Source: an uncultured Eudoraea sp. (GTDB lineage: Bacteria > Bacteroidota > Bacteroidia > Flavobacteriales > Flavobacteriaceae). Taken from it: DNA of 64,000 nucleotides. The first letter of the stretch is position 1; every line of letters starts with the position of its first letter. Positions 8,689 to 18,934 of the stretch are shown here, piece after piece. A program made the position numbers and the translations under genes. The notes below the pieces were generated by a model. It had not been told where the DNA came from, made no database searches, and worked only from the letters and a program-made list of their open reading frames with translations. The stretch is from positions 124,001 through 188,000 of the forward strand of contig NZ_CANLGX010000001.1 of the NCBI RefSeq assembly GCF_947490415.1, in the 5' to 3' direction.

Positions 8689-11600
8689 ATGTTTCAAAAG
8701 ATCTCTATCCTGGTTTTTTTCCTTTCTCTAATAATTCCTATAACTTCAAATTCGCAAAGAAAAACTAAAGACAAAAACACCAATATATATAATGAAGCCC
8801 TTTACAATTCCATAGAATGGCGATTAGTAGGGCCGTTTAGAGGAGGGAGGTCCGGAACCGTAACGGGTGTAAAGGGTAATGATTTGCTTTACTATATGGG
8901 AACCGCCGGTGGCGGTGTTTGGAAAACTACTGATGCAGGAAGTACATGGGAATGTATTTCTGACGGCTTTTTTGGAGGCTCCATAGGGTCGGTTGCTGTT
9001 TCAGAATCCGACCCTAATGTAATTTATGTAGGGGAAGGGGAACAAACGCTACGGGGAAATGTCTCTTCTGGAAACGGGCTATGGAAAAGTGTAGATGCCG
9101 GTGAGACATGGAAATTTATTGGCCTGGAGGGGTCCGAACACATTGCCAGAATACGCATTCACCCTACCAATCCGGATATTGTTTATGCTGCAGCCATTGG
9201 AAATCTATGGATTCCTAATGAGACCAGAGGAGTTTACAAAAGTCTTGACGGTGGTTCTTCTTGGGAAAAGATACTTTATATAAGTGATAAAGCCGGAGCA
9301 GGTGATCTCATTCTAGATCCTAATAATCCTAGAATTCTTTATGCCTCAACCTGGGAAATGAAGAGAAACGGATATAGAATGGACAGCGGTGGGCCAGATA
9401 GCAAACTATATAAAAGCACTGATAGTGGCAATACGTGGACTGACATTTCAGACCATAATGGGCTTCCTTCGGGACCCTGGGGCATTGTGGGTATTACAGT
9501 ATCGCCGGTTGATTCAAATAGAGTCTGGGCAATAATAGAAGCGGAAGATGGTGGGCTTTTTAGATCTGATGATGCAGGCAAGACCTGGGAAAAAATTAAC
9601 GAGAACAGAGCACTACGACAAAGAGCCTGGTACTACAGTAGAATCTATGCAGATACCCAAGATAAGAACAAAGTTTATATAATGAATGTAAGTTATGGGG
9701 TATCTACAGATGGCGGCAAAACTTTTACATTGAAAAATGCCCCTCACGGAGATCATCATGATTTGTGGATAGACCCCGATAATAATCAGCGAATGGTTAT
9801 AGCGGATGACGGTGGGGCCCAGGTATCAAATGATGGGGGAACCAATTGGACAACCTATCACAATCAGCCTACTGCGCAATTCTACCGCGTTACCACAGAT
9901 ACGAATTTTCCATATAGAATTTACGGGGCACAACAAGACAACTCTACTGTTAGAATCTCCCATAGAAGCTCCGGAAGCAGCATCGGAGAAAAAGATTGGG
10001 AGATAACTGCGGGAGGCGAGAGTGCTCATTTAGCTGTTGACCCAAAGAACAATGATATAGTCTATGGTGGCACTTATAAAGGATATATGATGCGCTATGA
10101 CCATTCATTAGATCAGACAAGGTCTACAAATGTTTGGCCAGACAATCCTGCGGGTTCTGGTGTAGAAATTATGAAGTATCGTTTTAATTGGAATTATCCT
10201 GTTATGTTCAGTATACATGACAAAAATCGACTATATGCCGGATCGAATTTTTTACATATTTCTACAAACGAAGGACAATCCTGGGAGGTAATCTCTCCGG
10301 ATTTGACCAGAGGTCTGCCAGAGACAATAAAATCTTCTGGAGGCCCCATTACCCAGGATAATACCGGGGCAGAGTTTTATTCTAACATTTTTGCCATTGC
10401 AGAATCGTCCTTGGAGAAAGGGGTTATTTATGTAGGGAGCGATGACGGCCTGGTACATATAACTAAAGATGACGGGAAAACCTGGAAGAATATCACCCCC
10501 CCATCTAACCTATCACCCAAATTAAATATGATTAATTGTATAGAACCAAGTCCTTTCAAAGAAGGCGTTGCCTATTTGGCTGCAACGTCCTACAAGTTTG
10601 GCGACTATACCCCTTACCTTTATAAAACTACTAATTATGGTGAGAGTTGGACACTCATCACCAATGGGATAAAGAATAATCACTATACAAGAGCTATCAG
10701 GTCGGATAAAGTTAGAGAGGGATTATTATATGCAGGTACCGAATGGGGAATGTACATTTCTTTTGATGATGGAAAACAATGGTCTTCATTTCAACTAAAT
10801 CTTCCTATGACCTCCATAAGGGATTTAGCCGTTCGGGATAATGATCTTATTGCCGCCACACATGGAAGAAGTTTTTGGATGATTGATGATTTGACCCCCT
10901 TACATCAGCTCACAGAAGAAATGGCTAAAAGCGATTTTTATCTTTATAAACCTGATATTACGTATAGAACACAACAGTCCTCGGGTTGGAGCAAACCCGA
11001 CATGAGGTTAGAAGGTGAAAACCATCCTAATGGGGTCATTGTAAATTATTATATAAAAGACAAAAAGGAAACAGATACTATTGCCCTTGAGATATTGGAC
11101 GCTAATGGAGCGTTAGTTCAAAAGTATAACACGAATGCTAAGGTGGACAAACAGGATCCGTCGGCGACAAAACCTTTAAAAGTTGTTACGGGAGGAAATC
11201 GTTTTATCTGGGATCTAAGATACCCCGGCTTCAAAAGCTTTGAAGGAATGGTTTTATACTCTTCTCCTAATGTAGGTCCAAAAGCAGTTCCCGGCACCTA
11301 TAGAGTAAGACTTACTTATAATGGAATAGCATCTGAAAAGGAATTTACAATAGTAAAAGATCCAAGACTCCCAAATACAGTGACCGATTTTAAAAATCAA
11401 TTTGATTTCCTCATAAAAGTACGGGATCAGGTTAACAGAGCCAATCAGGCAATTATTGATATCCGCTCTGTAAAAAAGGATTTGGCTTACGTAAAGGAAA
11501 AAGTTACAACTGATGAGGATCTCAATAAACTTGTAGAAGAGTTCGAAACCAAGTTAGATAAGGTTGAAAATAATATCCATATGACGAAAAACCAAAGCAG

Positions 11601-11832
11601 GCAAGACCCGTTAAATTACGGCATAAGAATAAACAACAGGTTAGCATTTCTGATGTCAGATTCTCAAAGAGGGGATTACCCTCCAACAGATCAGTCACTT
11701 GCTTTTTTTAAGGAAATTAAAAAGGAATTAGACATAGAGATAGACAGTTTAAATGATTTGTTTGAGGCTTATGTGAATAAAATTAATAGTCAAGTATCAG
11801 ACAAACAGATAAAAATGATTTCTACTAACTAA
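8689..11832 (+). CDS. Exported VPS10/sortilin-like protein with Asp-box (BNR) repeats
   Basis: 1047 residues with an N-terminal signal peptide (cleavage near residue 22). At least eleven Asp-box motifs of the type S/T-x-D-x-G-x-T-W are spread over the first 720 residues (for example TTDAGSTW, SLDGGSSW, STDSGNTW, SDDAGKTW, TKDDGKTW), predicting one or two beta-propellers. The remaining 300 residues include a beta-rich part and a helical tail. Related proteins are annotated as VPS10-domain or glycosyl-hydrolase-like, but no catalytic set is evident. I see no C-terminal type IX sorting signal. Divergent from topA and transcribed alone. Cellular role unknown. Confidence 0.8.
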   Translation: MFQKISILVFFLSLIIPITSNSQRKTKDKNTNIYNEALYNSIEWRLVGPFRGGRSGTVTGVKGNDLLYYMGTAGGGVWKTTDAGSTWECISDGFFGGSIGSVAVSESDPNVIYVGEGEQTLRGNVSSGNGLWKSVDAGETWKFIGLEGSEHIARIRIHPTNPDIVYAAAIGNLWIPNETRGVYKSLDGGSSWEKILYISDKAGAGDLILDPNNPRILYASTWEMKRNGYRMDSGGPDSKLYKSTDSGNTWTDISDHNGLPSGPWGIVGITVSPVDSNRVWAIIEAEDGGLFRSDDAGKTWEKINENRALRQRAWYYSRIYADTQDKNKVYIMNVSYGVSTDGGKTFTLKNAPHGDHHDLWIDPDNNQRMVIADDGGAQVSNDGGTNWTTYHNQPTAQFYRVTTDTNFPYRIYGAQQDNSTVRISHRSSGSSIGEKDWEITAGGESAHLAVDPKNNDIVYGGTYKGYMMRYDHSLDQTRSTNVWPDNPAGSGVEIMKYRFNWNYPVMFSIHDKNRLYAGSNFLHISTNEGQSWEVISPDLTRGLPETIKSSGGPITQDNTGAEFYSNIFAIAESSLEKGVIYVGSDDGLVHITKDDGKTWKNITPPSNLSPKLNMINCIEPSPFKEGVAYLAATSYKFGDYTPYLYKTTNYGESWTLITNGIKNNHYTRAIRSDKVREGLLYAGTEWGMYISFDDGKQWSSFQLNLPMTSIRDLAVRDNDLIAATHGRSFWMIDDLTPLHQLTEEMAKSDFYLYKPDITYRTQQSSGWSKPDMRLEGENHPNGVIVNYYIKDKKETDTIALEILDANGALVQKYNTNAKVDKQDPSATKPLKVVTGGNRFIWDLRYPGFKSFEGMVLYSSPNVGPKAVPGTYRVRLTYNGIASEKEFTIVKDPRLPNTVTDFKNQFDFLIKVRDQVNRANQAIIDIRSVKKDLAYVKEKVTTDEDLNKLVEEFETKLDKVENNIHMTKNQSRQDPLNYGIRINNRLAFLMSDSQRGDYPPTDQSLAFFKEIKKELDIEIDSLNDLFEAYVNKINSQVSDKQIKMISTN

Positions 11833-11951
11833 TACTTATCTAGATATCTCTGTAATTCAAATACCTCCTTCTACTTATCCGAATTAAGTTCTGGAATAAG
11901 TAAATAGATGTTTCTTGGAACTATTAATATTGACAAATAATTAACTGTCAA

Positions 11952-11984
11952 TTTGTCACTTGTTTGCAGAATATACTATCTTTG
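11952..11984 (+). promoter_or_regulatory. Promoter of the miaB gene cluster
   Basis: TTTG at 11952-11955, then 21 bases, then TATCTTTG at 11977-11984: a good match to the Bacteroidota housekeeping promoter. Transcription should begin near 11990. An upstream in-frame start at 11960 would lie inside this promoter, which supports 12020 as the real start of miaB. Confidence 0.7.
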
Positions 11985-12019
11985 CAAACTGTTTGAGATA
12001 TCGCAGAAGAGACAAGAGA

Positions 12020-13465
12020 ATGGAGAAAATTATTGAGGAAAAAAATCAGGGTACCGCACTTACACTGGATAAAGACCAGAAAAACACCCGTAATTTATAC
12101 ATTGAAAGCTATGGCTGTCAAATGAATTTTTCTGACAGCGAAATTGTTGCCTCTATTTTAGCGCAAGAAGGATTTAATACCACTAATTCTTTGGAAGAAG
12201 CAGACCTTGTTTTGGTTAACACATGCTCTATTCGGGAAAAAGCGGAGCTGACTGTAAGAAAAAGGCTTGAAAAGTTTAACGCCATAAAGAAGACCAGGCC
12301 CCACATGAGGGTAGGTGTTCTCGGGTGTATGGCAGAAAGACTGAAGAGCAAGTTACTGGAAGAAGAAAAGATTGTGGATATGGTGGTTGGACCCGATGCT
12401 TATAAGGATCTGCCAAATCTTATCCGAGAAGTAGACGAGGGAAGGAATGCAGTTAATGTTATACTTTCCAAGGATGAAACATACGGTGATGTGGCCCCGG
12501 TAAGATTAAATTCAAATGGGGTAACAGCCTTTGTATCCATTACTCGTGGCTGTGATAATATGTGTACTTTTTGTGTTGTTCCCTTTACAAGGGGTAGGGA
12601 GCGCAGCAGAGATCCTCATTCAATTGTTAATGAAGTAAATGAACTCTGGGAAAAAGGATTTAAGGAAGTTACCTTATTGGGCCAGAATGTTGACAGTTAT
12701 TTATGGTATGGCGGAGGTTTAAAAAAGGATTTCGACGCTGCATCAGCAATGCAGAAAGCCACAGCCGTGAATTTTGCCAATTTATTGGAATTGGTTGCGC
12801 AAGCACAACCCAAAATGAGGGTTCGCTTTTCTACTTCAAACCCACAGGATATGACCCTTGATGTTATTGAAACCATGGCCAGGTTTAAAAATATATGTAA
12901 TTACATTCACCTGCCAGTACAGAGTGGAAGCGACAGAATTTTAAAGGCAATGAACAGATTGCACACCAGAGAAGAGTATTTTGATTTAATAAATAATATA
13001 AGGAACATTTTGCCGGACTGTGCCATAAGCCAGGACATGATTACAAGCTTCCCAACCGAAACCGAGGAAGATCACCGGGATACTTTATCCTTAATGGAAT
13101 ATGTAAAATATGATTTTGGTTTTATGTTTGCCTATTCCGAACGGCCTGGTACAATGGCCGCGAGAAAACTTGTTGACGATATCCCTGAGGAAGTAAAAAA
13201 AAGAAGATTAAATGAGATTATTGATCTGCAATTAAAGCATAGCTTTTTTAGAACAAAACAACACTTGGGTAAAGTTGAAGAAGTTCTTATTGAAGGGACA
13301 TCCAAAAAATCTGATTTAGAATGGATGGGGCGTAATTCTCAAAATACCGTTGTGGTTTTTCCTAAAGAGAACTATTCTGTTGGAGAATTTGTAATGGTAC
13401 GAATAGAAAATTGCACCTCTGCCACTTTATTGGGCAAAGCAGTTGGTTATTCTGAAAACAATTAA
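12020..13465 (+). CDS. miaB: tRNA-2-methylthio-N6-dimethylallyladenosine synthase
   Basis: 481 residues from the chosen ATG; an open frame extends to 11960 but that start is inside the promoter. Radical-SAM methylthiotransferase that adds the 2-methylthio group to i6A37 of tRNAs. Three cysteines for the auxiliary cluster are visible in [17 protein letters not shown] and VLGCMAE. The radical-SAM motif CxxxCxxC is in [19 protein letters not shown]-like RNA-binding end follows. Two bases separate it from the next gene, so the two are probably co-transcribed. Confidence 0.97.
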   Translation: MEKIIEEKNQGTALTLDKDQKNTRNLYIESYGCQMNFSDSEIVASILAQEGFNTTNSLEEADLVLVNTCSIREKAELTVRKRLEKFNAIKKTRPHMRVGVLGCMAERLKSKLLEEEKIVDMVVGPDAYKDLPNLIREVDEGRNAVNVILSKDETYGDVAPVRLNSNGVTAFVSITRGCDNMCTFCVVPFTRGRERSRDPHSIVNEVNELWEKGFKEVTLLGQNVDSYLWYGGGLKKDFDAASAMQKATAVNFANLLELVAQAQPKMRVRFSTSNPQDMTLDVIETMARFKNICNYIHLPVQSGSDRILKAMNRLHTREEYFDLINNIRNILPDCAISQDMITSFPTETEEDHRDTLSLMEYVKYDFGFMFAYSERPGTMAARKLVDDIPEEVKKRRLNEIIDLQLKHSFFRTKQHLGKVEEVLIEGTSKKSDLEWMGRNSQNTVVVFPKENYSVGEFVMVRIENCTSATLLGKAVGYSENN

Positions 13466-13467
13466 GC

Positions 13468-14742
13468 ATGGAAAGTGTACAGGCAATAAAACAACGTTTT
13501 GAGATTATAGGCAATGATCCAAAGCTCAATCGTGCCCTAGAAAAGGCTATTCAGGTTGCTCCTACAGACATTTCTGTCCTGGTCACAGGTGAAAGTGGTG
13601 TTGGAAAAGAGGCGGTGCCAAAAATTATTCACTCTTTATCCCATAGAAAACACGCAAAATATATAGCCGTAAATTGCGGGGCCATTCCCGAAGGCACTAT
13701 AGATAGTGAGCTATTTGGCCATGAAAAAGGGGCCTTTACCGGCGCAACCCAAACCAGAAGGGGGTATTTTGAAGTTGCAGATGGCGGTACTATCTTTTTG
13801 GATGAAGTAGGAGAACTTCCACTTACCACTCAGGTGCGACTACTCAGAATATTGGAAAATGGGGAATTCCTGAAAGTGGGATCTTCTCAGGTCCAAAAAA
13901 CCAATGTTCGCATTGTGGCTGCCACTAACATGAATATGATAGAGGCCATCAAAGAAGGAAAATTCAGGGAAGATTTATATTATAGATTAAGTACTGTAGA
14001 TATTCATATTCCACCTCTTAGAGAACGAAGGGAGGATATTCATTTATTGTTCAGAAAATTTGCTTCGGATTTTGGGCAGAAATACAAAATGCCCACTATA
14101 AGGCTTCAGGATGATGCTATACAACTTCTCACGAAATACAGATGGCCGGGAAATATCCGTCAATTAAGAAATGTTGCTGAACAAATATCTGTTTTAGAAG
14201 TGGGAAGAAATATTAGTTTATCTACTTTGAACGAATATTTGCCAAATGCCAGCGATTCTAATCTTCCCGCCGTTATTGGAAGGCAAAAAAAAGAAAATGA
14301 CTTTAGCAACGAACGAGAGATACTCTACAAAGTCTTGTTTGATATGAAATCAGATCTGAATGATCTCAAAAAACTTACTTTGGAAATGCTTCAAAACAAA
14401 GATTCGGCTAAAGTACAGAAGGAAAATGAAAATTTAATCCGTAAGATATATGGCACCAATGGGGAAGATATCGAGGATATTGAGGAAGAAAAGAGTAAGG
14501 CATTAAAAGTCTTACCCCTTCCGGAAGCCAGAATAGAAACGAAACCTGAAATACTACAGGAAGATAAATATCATTTTGCCGAGGAAATACAAGAGGAAGA
14601 AACACTTTCTTTACAGAAAAAGGAAATTGAATTAATCCAAAAATCACTGGAAAGAAATAGAGGAAAACGAAAGGCGGCGGCGGCAGAATTGGGAATTTCT
14701 GAAAGAACACTTTATAGAAAGATAAAACAATATGATTTGTAA
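13468..14742 (+). CDS. Sigma-54-dependent activator lacking an input domain
   Basis: 424 residues. The protein begins directly with the AAA+ sigma-54 interaction domain: Walker A GESGVGKE (41-48), the sigma-54 contact loop GAFTGA (88-93), Walker B GGTIFLDE (106-113). An acidic linker of about 120 residues follows. The last 45 residues form a Fis-type helix-turn-helix (RKAAAAELGISERTLYRKI). There is no receiver, GAF or PAS domain at the N terminus, so activity must be controlled by another protein, by the linker or by expression. It follows miaB by 2 bases and precedes lptE. Its targets are not known from the sequence. Confidence 0.93.
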   Translation: MESVQAIKQRFEIIGNDPKLNRALEKAIQVAPTDISVLVTGESGVGKEAVPKIIHSLSHRKHAKYIAVNCGAIPEGTIDSELFGHEKGAFTGATQTRRGYFEVADGGTIFLDEVGELPLTTQVRLLRILENGEFLKVGSSQVQKTNVRIVAATNMNMIEAIKEGKFREDLYYRLSTVDIHIPPLRERREDIHLLFRKFASDFGQKYKMPTIRLQDDAIQLLTKYRWPGNIRQLRNVAEQISVLEVGRNISLSTLNEYLPNASDSNLPAVIGRQKKENDFSNEREILYKVLFDMKSDLNDLKKLTLEMLQNKDSAKVQKENENLIRKIYGTNGEDIEDIEEEKSKALKVLPLPEARIETKPEILQEDKYHFAEEIQEEETLSLQKKEIELIQKSLERNRGKRKAAAAELGISERTLYRKIKQYDL

Positions 14743-14791
14743 CTAATTTTTTTGAATTGAACTATTCTGATAACTCTTTGAACTATATCTT

Positions 14792-15310
14792 TTGAAAAAA
14801 ACATTTAACAGTATTCTTAGCATCTCCCTGATGTTTCTATTAATGGGTTGTGGAGCTTATAACTTTACCGGTGGTGATGTAGGTACAGCCACCTCATTCC
14901 AGGTAAATTATTTCCAGAATTATGCTTCCCAAAGCCCGGGATCTACTTTTGAACCAGGTTTGGACAGGGATTTTACTTTGGCATTACAGGATCTGATTCT
15001 TAACCAAACAAGTTTAGATTTGCGGAATTCAGACGCAGATTTGATATATGAGGGCGAAATTGTAGAATTCCGGATATCTCCAATGACAGCGACCGCACAA
15101 CAGCGAGCCGCACAGAATAGATTAACCATGGGCGTGAATGTTCGCTTTTTTAATCGAACAAAAGAAGATGTAGATTTTGAACAGCGATTTTCATTTTTTT
15201 ATGATTACGACGCGAATACACAATTCTCATCGGTAAGAGATGAAGCACTACAGGCCATTTTTGAAAGAATAACCCAGGATATTTTTAATGCATCGCTGGC
15301 AGACTGGTAA
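14792..15310 (+). CDS. lptE: LPS assembly lipoprotein LptE
   Basis: 172 residues. The start is TTG: the only upstream codon that supplies the Lys-Lys n-region, since internal ATGs fall inside the hydrophobic part of the signal peptide. The lipobox is LLMGC, followed by GAYNFTGGD, typical of Bacteroidota LptE. Known role: plugs and assists LptD in inserting lipopolysaccharide in the outer membrane. It sits 49 bases after the sigma-54 activator and before a TPR gene and secG. Confidence 0.88.
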   Translation: MKKTFNSILSISLMFLLMGCGAYNFTGGDVGTATSFQVNYFQNYASQSPGSTFEPGLDRDFTLALQDLILNQTSLDLRNSDADLIYEGEIVEFRISPMTATAQQRAAQNRLTMGVNVRFFNRTKEDVDFEQRFSFFYDYDANTQFSSVRDEALQAIFERITQDIFNASLADW

Positions 15311-15332
15311 TACCTTTCGAAATATAAAAGGT

Positions 15333-15355
15333 GTATCCCATAATATGGGTGATAC
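15333..15355. other. Short inverted repeat upstream of the TPR gene
   Basis: GTAT (33-36) and CCCATA (37-42) face TATGGG (44-49) and ATAC (52-55), with a two-base bulge. There is no T-run, so it is not an intrinsic terminator. It could be a protein-binding site or chance. Confidence 0.3.
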
Positions 15356-15384
15356 AAAAAATAGTGATTTATTAGTTAATTGAT

Positions 15385-16308
15385 ATGAACGTAGCAGATT
15401 TTACATTCTTATTACAGAATCCGGATAAGGTTTTAGAACCTGTTCAGACAAATCAATTGGAAGATATCCTAAATGAATATCCGTACTTTCAGGCCGCCCG
15501 TGCACTTCATTTAAAAGGACTCAAGAATCTAAATAGCTTTAAGTATAATAGCGCACTAAAAGTGACAGCGGCTTACACCGCCGACAGGGATATACTTTTC
15601 GATTTTATTACTTCTGAAGTATTTCTTCAAAATTCAATTGCGGACACTATTTCCGGTAAAACCTTACCCCTGGCTGACAAGGAGATCCTCTCCGAAGAAG
15701 TTGAACCTAACCTGGATATCGATACTCACCTTATTGATGATTCACAGGATCATCCTTTACCACAGAGTGCCAAGGATGCAGATAACATCCTTGATCCTTT
15801 ACTTTTTTCATCAAAGGATCCTGAAGTAGATAAATTCATAGCTGCCGAAAAAAAGGCAGAGGAAGAGTTAGAACTCGGCAAACCCCTCCCATTTACAAAA
15901 CGAGAGAAACATTCTTTTGGGGAATGGCTGCAACTTACTTCATTTAAATCAATAAAAAGGACTAAGGAAAAATATGAAGATGTAGAAATGGAGAATATTC
16001 CTTTTCCATTGGAGGAGGACATCCTGAAAAAGAAAAAATTTGAGTTAATAGACAAGTTTATAGAAAACAAGCCCAGGATAGTCCCAACGGAAAATCTGAC
16101 TTCAAACGTTAACATTAAAGAATCAACTACGCTTGACAAAAATGAGTTGATGACTGAAACACTGGCGAAGGTTTATCTGGAGCAAAAAAAGTATAAAAAA
16201 GCCATTCAGGCATATAAGATTTTAAGTTTGAAATATCCAGAAAAAAGTAGTTTCTTTGCAAACCGAATAAAAGCAGTACGAAAGCTACAGCAAGAAAACA
16301 CAAAATAA
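15385..16308 (+). CDS. Conserved hypothetical protein with a C-terminal TPR unit
   Basis: 307 residues, no signal peptide, so probably cytoplasmic. Residues 1-90 are well structured (LLQNPDKVLEPVQTNQLEDI). The middle, about 95-240, is charged and low in complexity. The end (about 255-300) is a tetratricopeptide-like helical hairpin (AKVYLEQKKYKKAIQAYKIL, then LKYPEKSSFFANRI). The stop touches the ATG of secG, so the two genes are co-transcribed, suggesting a role near the envelope or Sec machinery. That role is inference from context only. Confidence 0.75.
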   Translation: MNVADFTFLLQNPDKVLEPVQTNQLEDILNEYPYFQAARALHLKGLKNLNSFKYNSALKVTAAYTADRDILFDFITSEVFLQNSIADTISGKTLPLADKEILSEEVEPNLDIDTHLIDDSQDHPLPQSAKDADNILDPLLFSSKDPEVDKFIAAEKKAEEELELGKPLPFTKREKHSFGEWLQLTSFKSIKRTKEKYEDVEMENIPFPLEEDILKKKKFELIDKFIENKPRIVPTENLTSNVNIKESTTLDKNELMTETLAKVYLEQKKYKKAIQAYKILSLKYPEKSSFFANRIKAVRKLQQENTK

Positions 16309-16677
16309 ATGAGCACATTTTCAATCTTTTTGGTCCTTATCATAGTGGTTTGTTTACTGCTGATATTGGTTATTATGGTGCAAAACCCTAAGGGAGGCGG
16401 ATTATCTTCTTCATTTGGTGGAGGAGGAACTCAAATTGTTGGGGGTGTAAAAAAAACTGGTGATTTCCTGGATAAAAGTACCTGGACTTTAGCTACGCTA
16501 TTGATAGTTCTTATTCTATTATCCAATGTAGCACTAAAAGGAAATTTTGGGGAAGCCGAATCTAAATTATTACAAGGTGATGACATAGAAAATGTGGTTC
16601 CCGAAACGGTTCCTGAGGAAGTACCTGAGCAAGTACCTTCAACTGATGGAAGTAATCCTGCAGATACAATTCAGTAG
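16309..16677 (+). CDS. secG: Preprotein translocase subunit SecG
   Basis: 122 residues with two membrane helices (about 3-22 and 57-75) joined by a Gly-rich loop (PKGGGLSSSFGGGGTQ), the hallmark of SecG. An extra Pro/Glu-rich tail of about 35 residues follows. It stimulates SecYEG-mediated protein export. The start codon directly follows the stop of the TPR gene, and a strong terminator lies 24 bases after its stop. Confidence 0.95.
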   Translation: MSTFSIFLVLIIVVCLLLILVIMVQNPKGGGLSSSFGGGGTQIVGGVKKTGDFLDKSTWTLATLLIVLILLSNVALKGNFGEAESKLLQGDDIENVVPETVPEEVPEQVPSTDGSNPADTIQ

Positions 16678-16700
16678 TATATAAGAAACAAAAAATATCC

Positions 16701-16737
16701 AAATGCCAGCAAAAATGACAAGCTGGCATTTTTATTT
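16701..16737 (+). terminator. Terminator after secG
   Basis: Perfect 10-bp stem: AAATGCCAGC (16701-16710) pairs with GCTGGCATTT (16722-16731), and a T-rich run follows. It separates the secG transcript from groES. Confidence 0.85.
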
Positions 16738-16762
16738 TAACATTATGTCAGTTTTTAAGAAA

Positions 16763-16778
16763 TGGCATAATTTCTGCC
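16763..16778 (+). promoter_or_regulatory. Sigma-54-like -24/-12 promoter upstream of groES
   Basis: Reads TGGCATAATTTCTGCC: GG at 16764-16765 and GC at 16776-16777 with exactly ten bases between, close to the consensus TGGCAC-N5-TTGC. Transcription would begin near 16789, about 29 bases before the groES ATG. I find no TAnnTTTG box and no CIRCE repeat between secG and groES. A sigma-54 activator gene lies upstream at 13468. Confidence 0.45.
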
Positions 16779-16817
16779 CTTTAGAAGAGGAAATTTATAA
16801 ACTAAAAACTAAATAAT

Positions 16818-17096
16818 ATGGCTAAAGTAAACATTAAACCACTTGCCGACAGGGTTCTTATTGAGCCTATGGCAGCGGAGACCAAGACGGCATCTGGTAT
16901 ATATATCCCGGATACTGCCAAAGAAAAACCACAAAAAGGGAAAGTGGTGGCAGTTGGACCGGGTACTAAAGATGAGAAAATAACCGTGAAAGTCGGAGAT
17001 ACGGTACTTTATGGAAAATATGCAGGTACTGAACTTAAACTTGAAGGTTCCGATTACCTTATGATGCGTGAAAGCGACATTTTAGCAATTATTTAA
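16818..17096 (+). CDS. groES: Co-chaperonin GroES
   Basis: 92 residues, the family's usual length. The mobile loop region ([20 protein letters not shown]) and the characteristic GKVVAVGPG and [10 protein letters not shown] segments are present. It caps the GroEL chamber during protein folding in the cytoplasm. It lies 23 bases before groEL as a two-gene operon, behind the secG terminator. Confidence 0.98.
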   Translation: MAKVNIKPLADRVLIEPMAAETKTASGIYIPDTAKEKPQKGKVVAVGPGTKDEKITVKVGDTVLYGKYAGTELKLEGSDYLMMRESDILAII

Positions 17097-17116
17097 TAAT
17101 CAAAAATTACGAATAG

Positions 17117-18751
<1,635 letters not shown>

Positions 18752-18772
18752 GAATATAAAACAATGAATCAT

Positions 18773-18802
18773 AAACCACTCTTGAAAAAGGGTGGTTTTT
18801 TT
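18773..18802 (+). terminator. Terminator after groEL
   Basis: A 9-bp stem with one G-U pair: AAACCACTC (18773-18781) with GGGTGGTTT (18790-18798), loop TTGAAAAA, and a T-run after it. Confidence 0.85.
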
Positions 18803-18829
18803 ATTCCGGAAGTTTTTTTATTCGTCTTT

Positions 18830-18855
18830 ATTCCAGTATTATATAATACCGGAAT
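18830..18855. repeat. 26-base near-perfect palindrome between groEL and the copper operon
   Basis: ATTCC at 18830 faces GGAAT ending at 18855, around a GTATTATATAATAC core. Twelve of thirteen pairs match; the exception is A18835 against C18850. It has no T-run on either strand. It lies where the groEL (plus) and copper (minus) transcripts converge. It may be a protein-binding site or a 3'-end hairpin. Confidence 0.5.
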
Positions 18856-18934
18856 TAAAAAGCAGCACCCTATAAAGACAGACGCTGAATTTAGATACTA
18901 TAGTCTTTAATATACAGGGATAATAAATTAATAG

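Noticed and set aside
8153-8731. 192-residue open frame on the plus strand
   Set aside because: Antisense to the topA 5' end and running into the next gene's start; no family features.
11960-12019. Extended N terminus for miaB
   Set aside because: The upstream start lies inside the TTTG-N21-TATCTTTG promoter and the added residues do not look like MiaB.
16678-16817. CIRCE heat-shock operator before groES
   Set aside because: No TTAGCACTC/GAGTGCTAA pair present; the inverted repeat there is the secG terminator.
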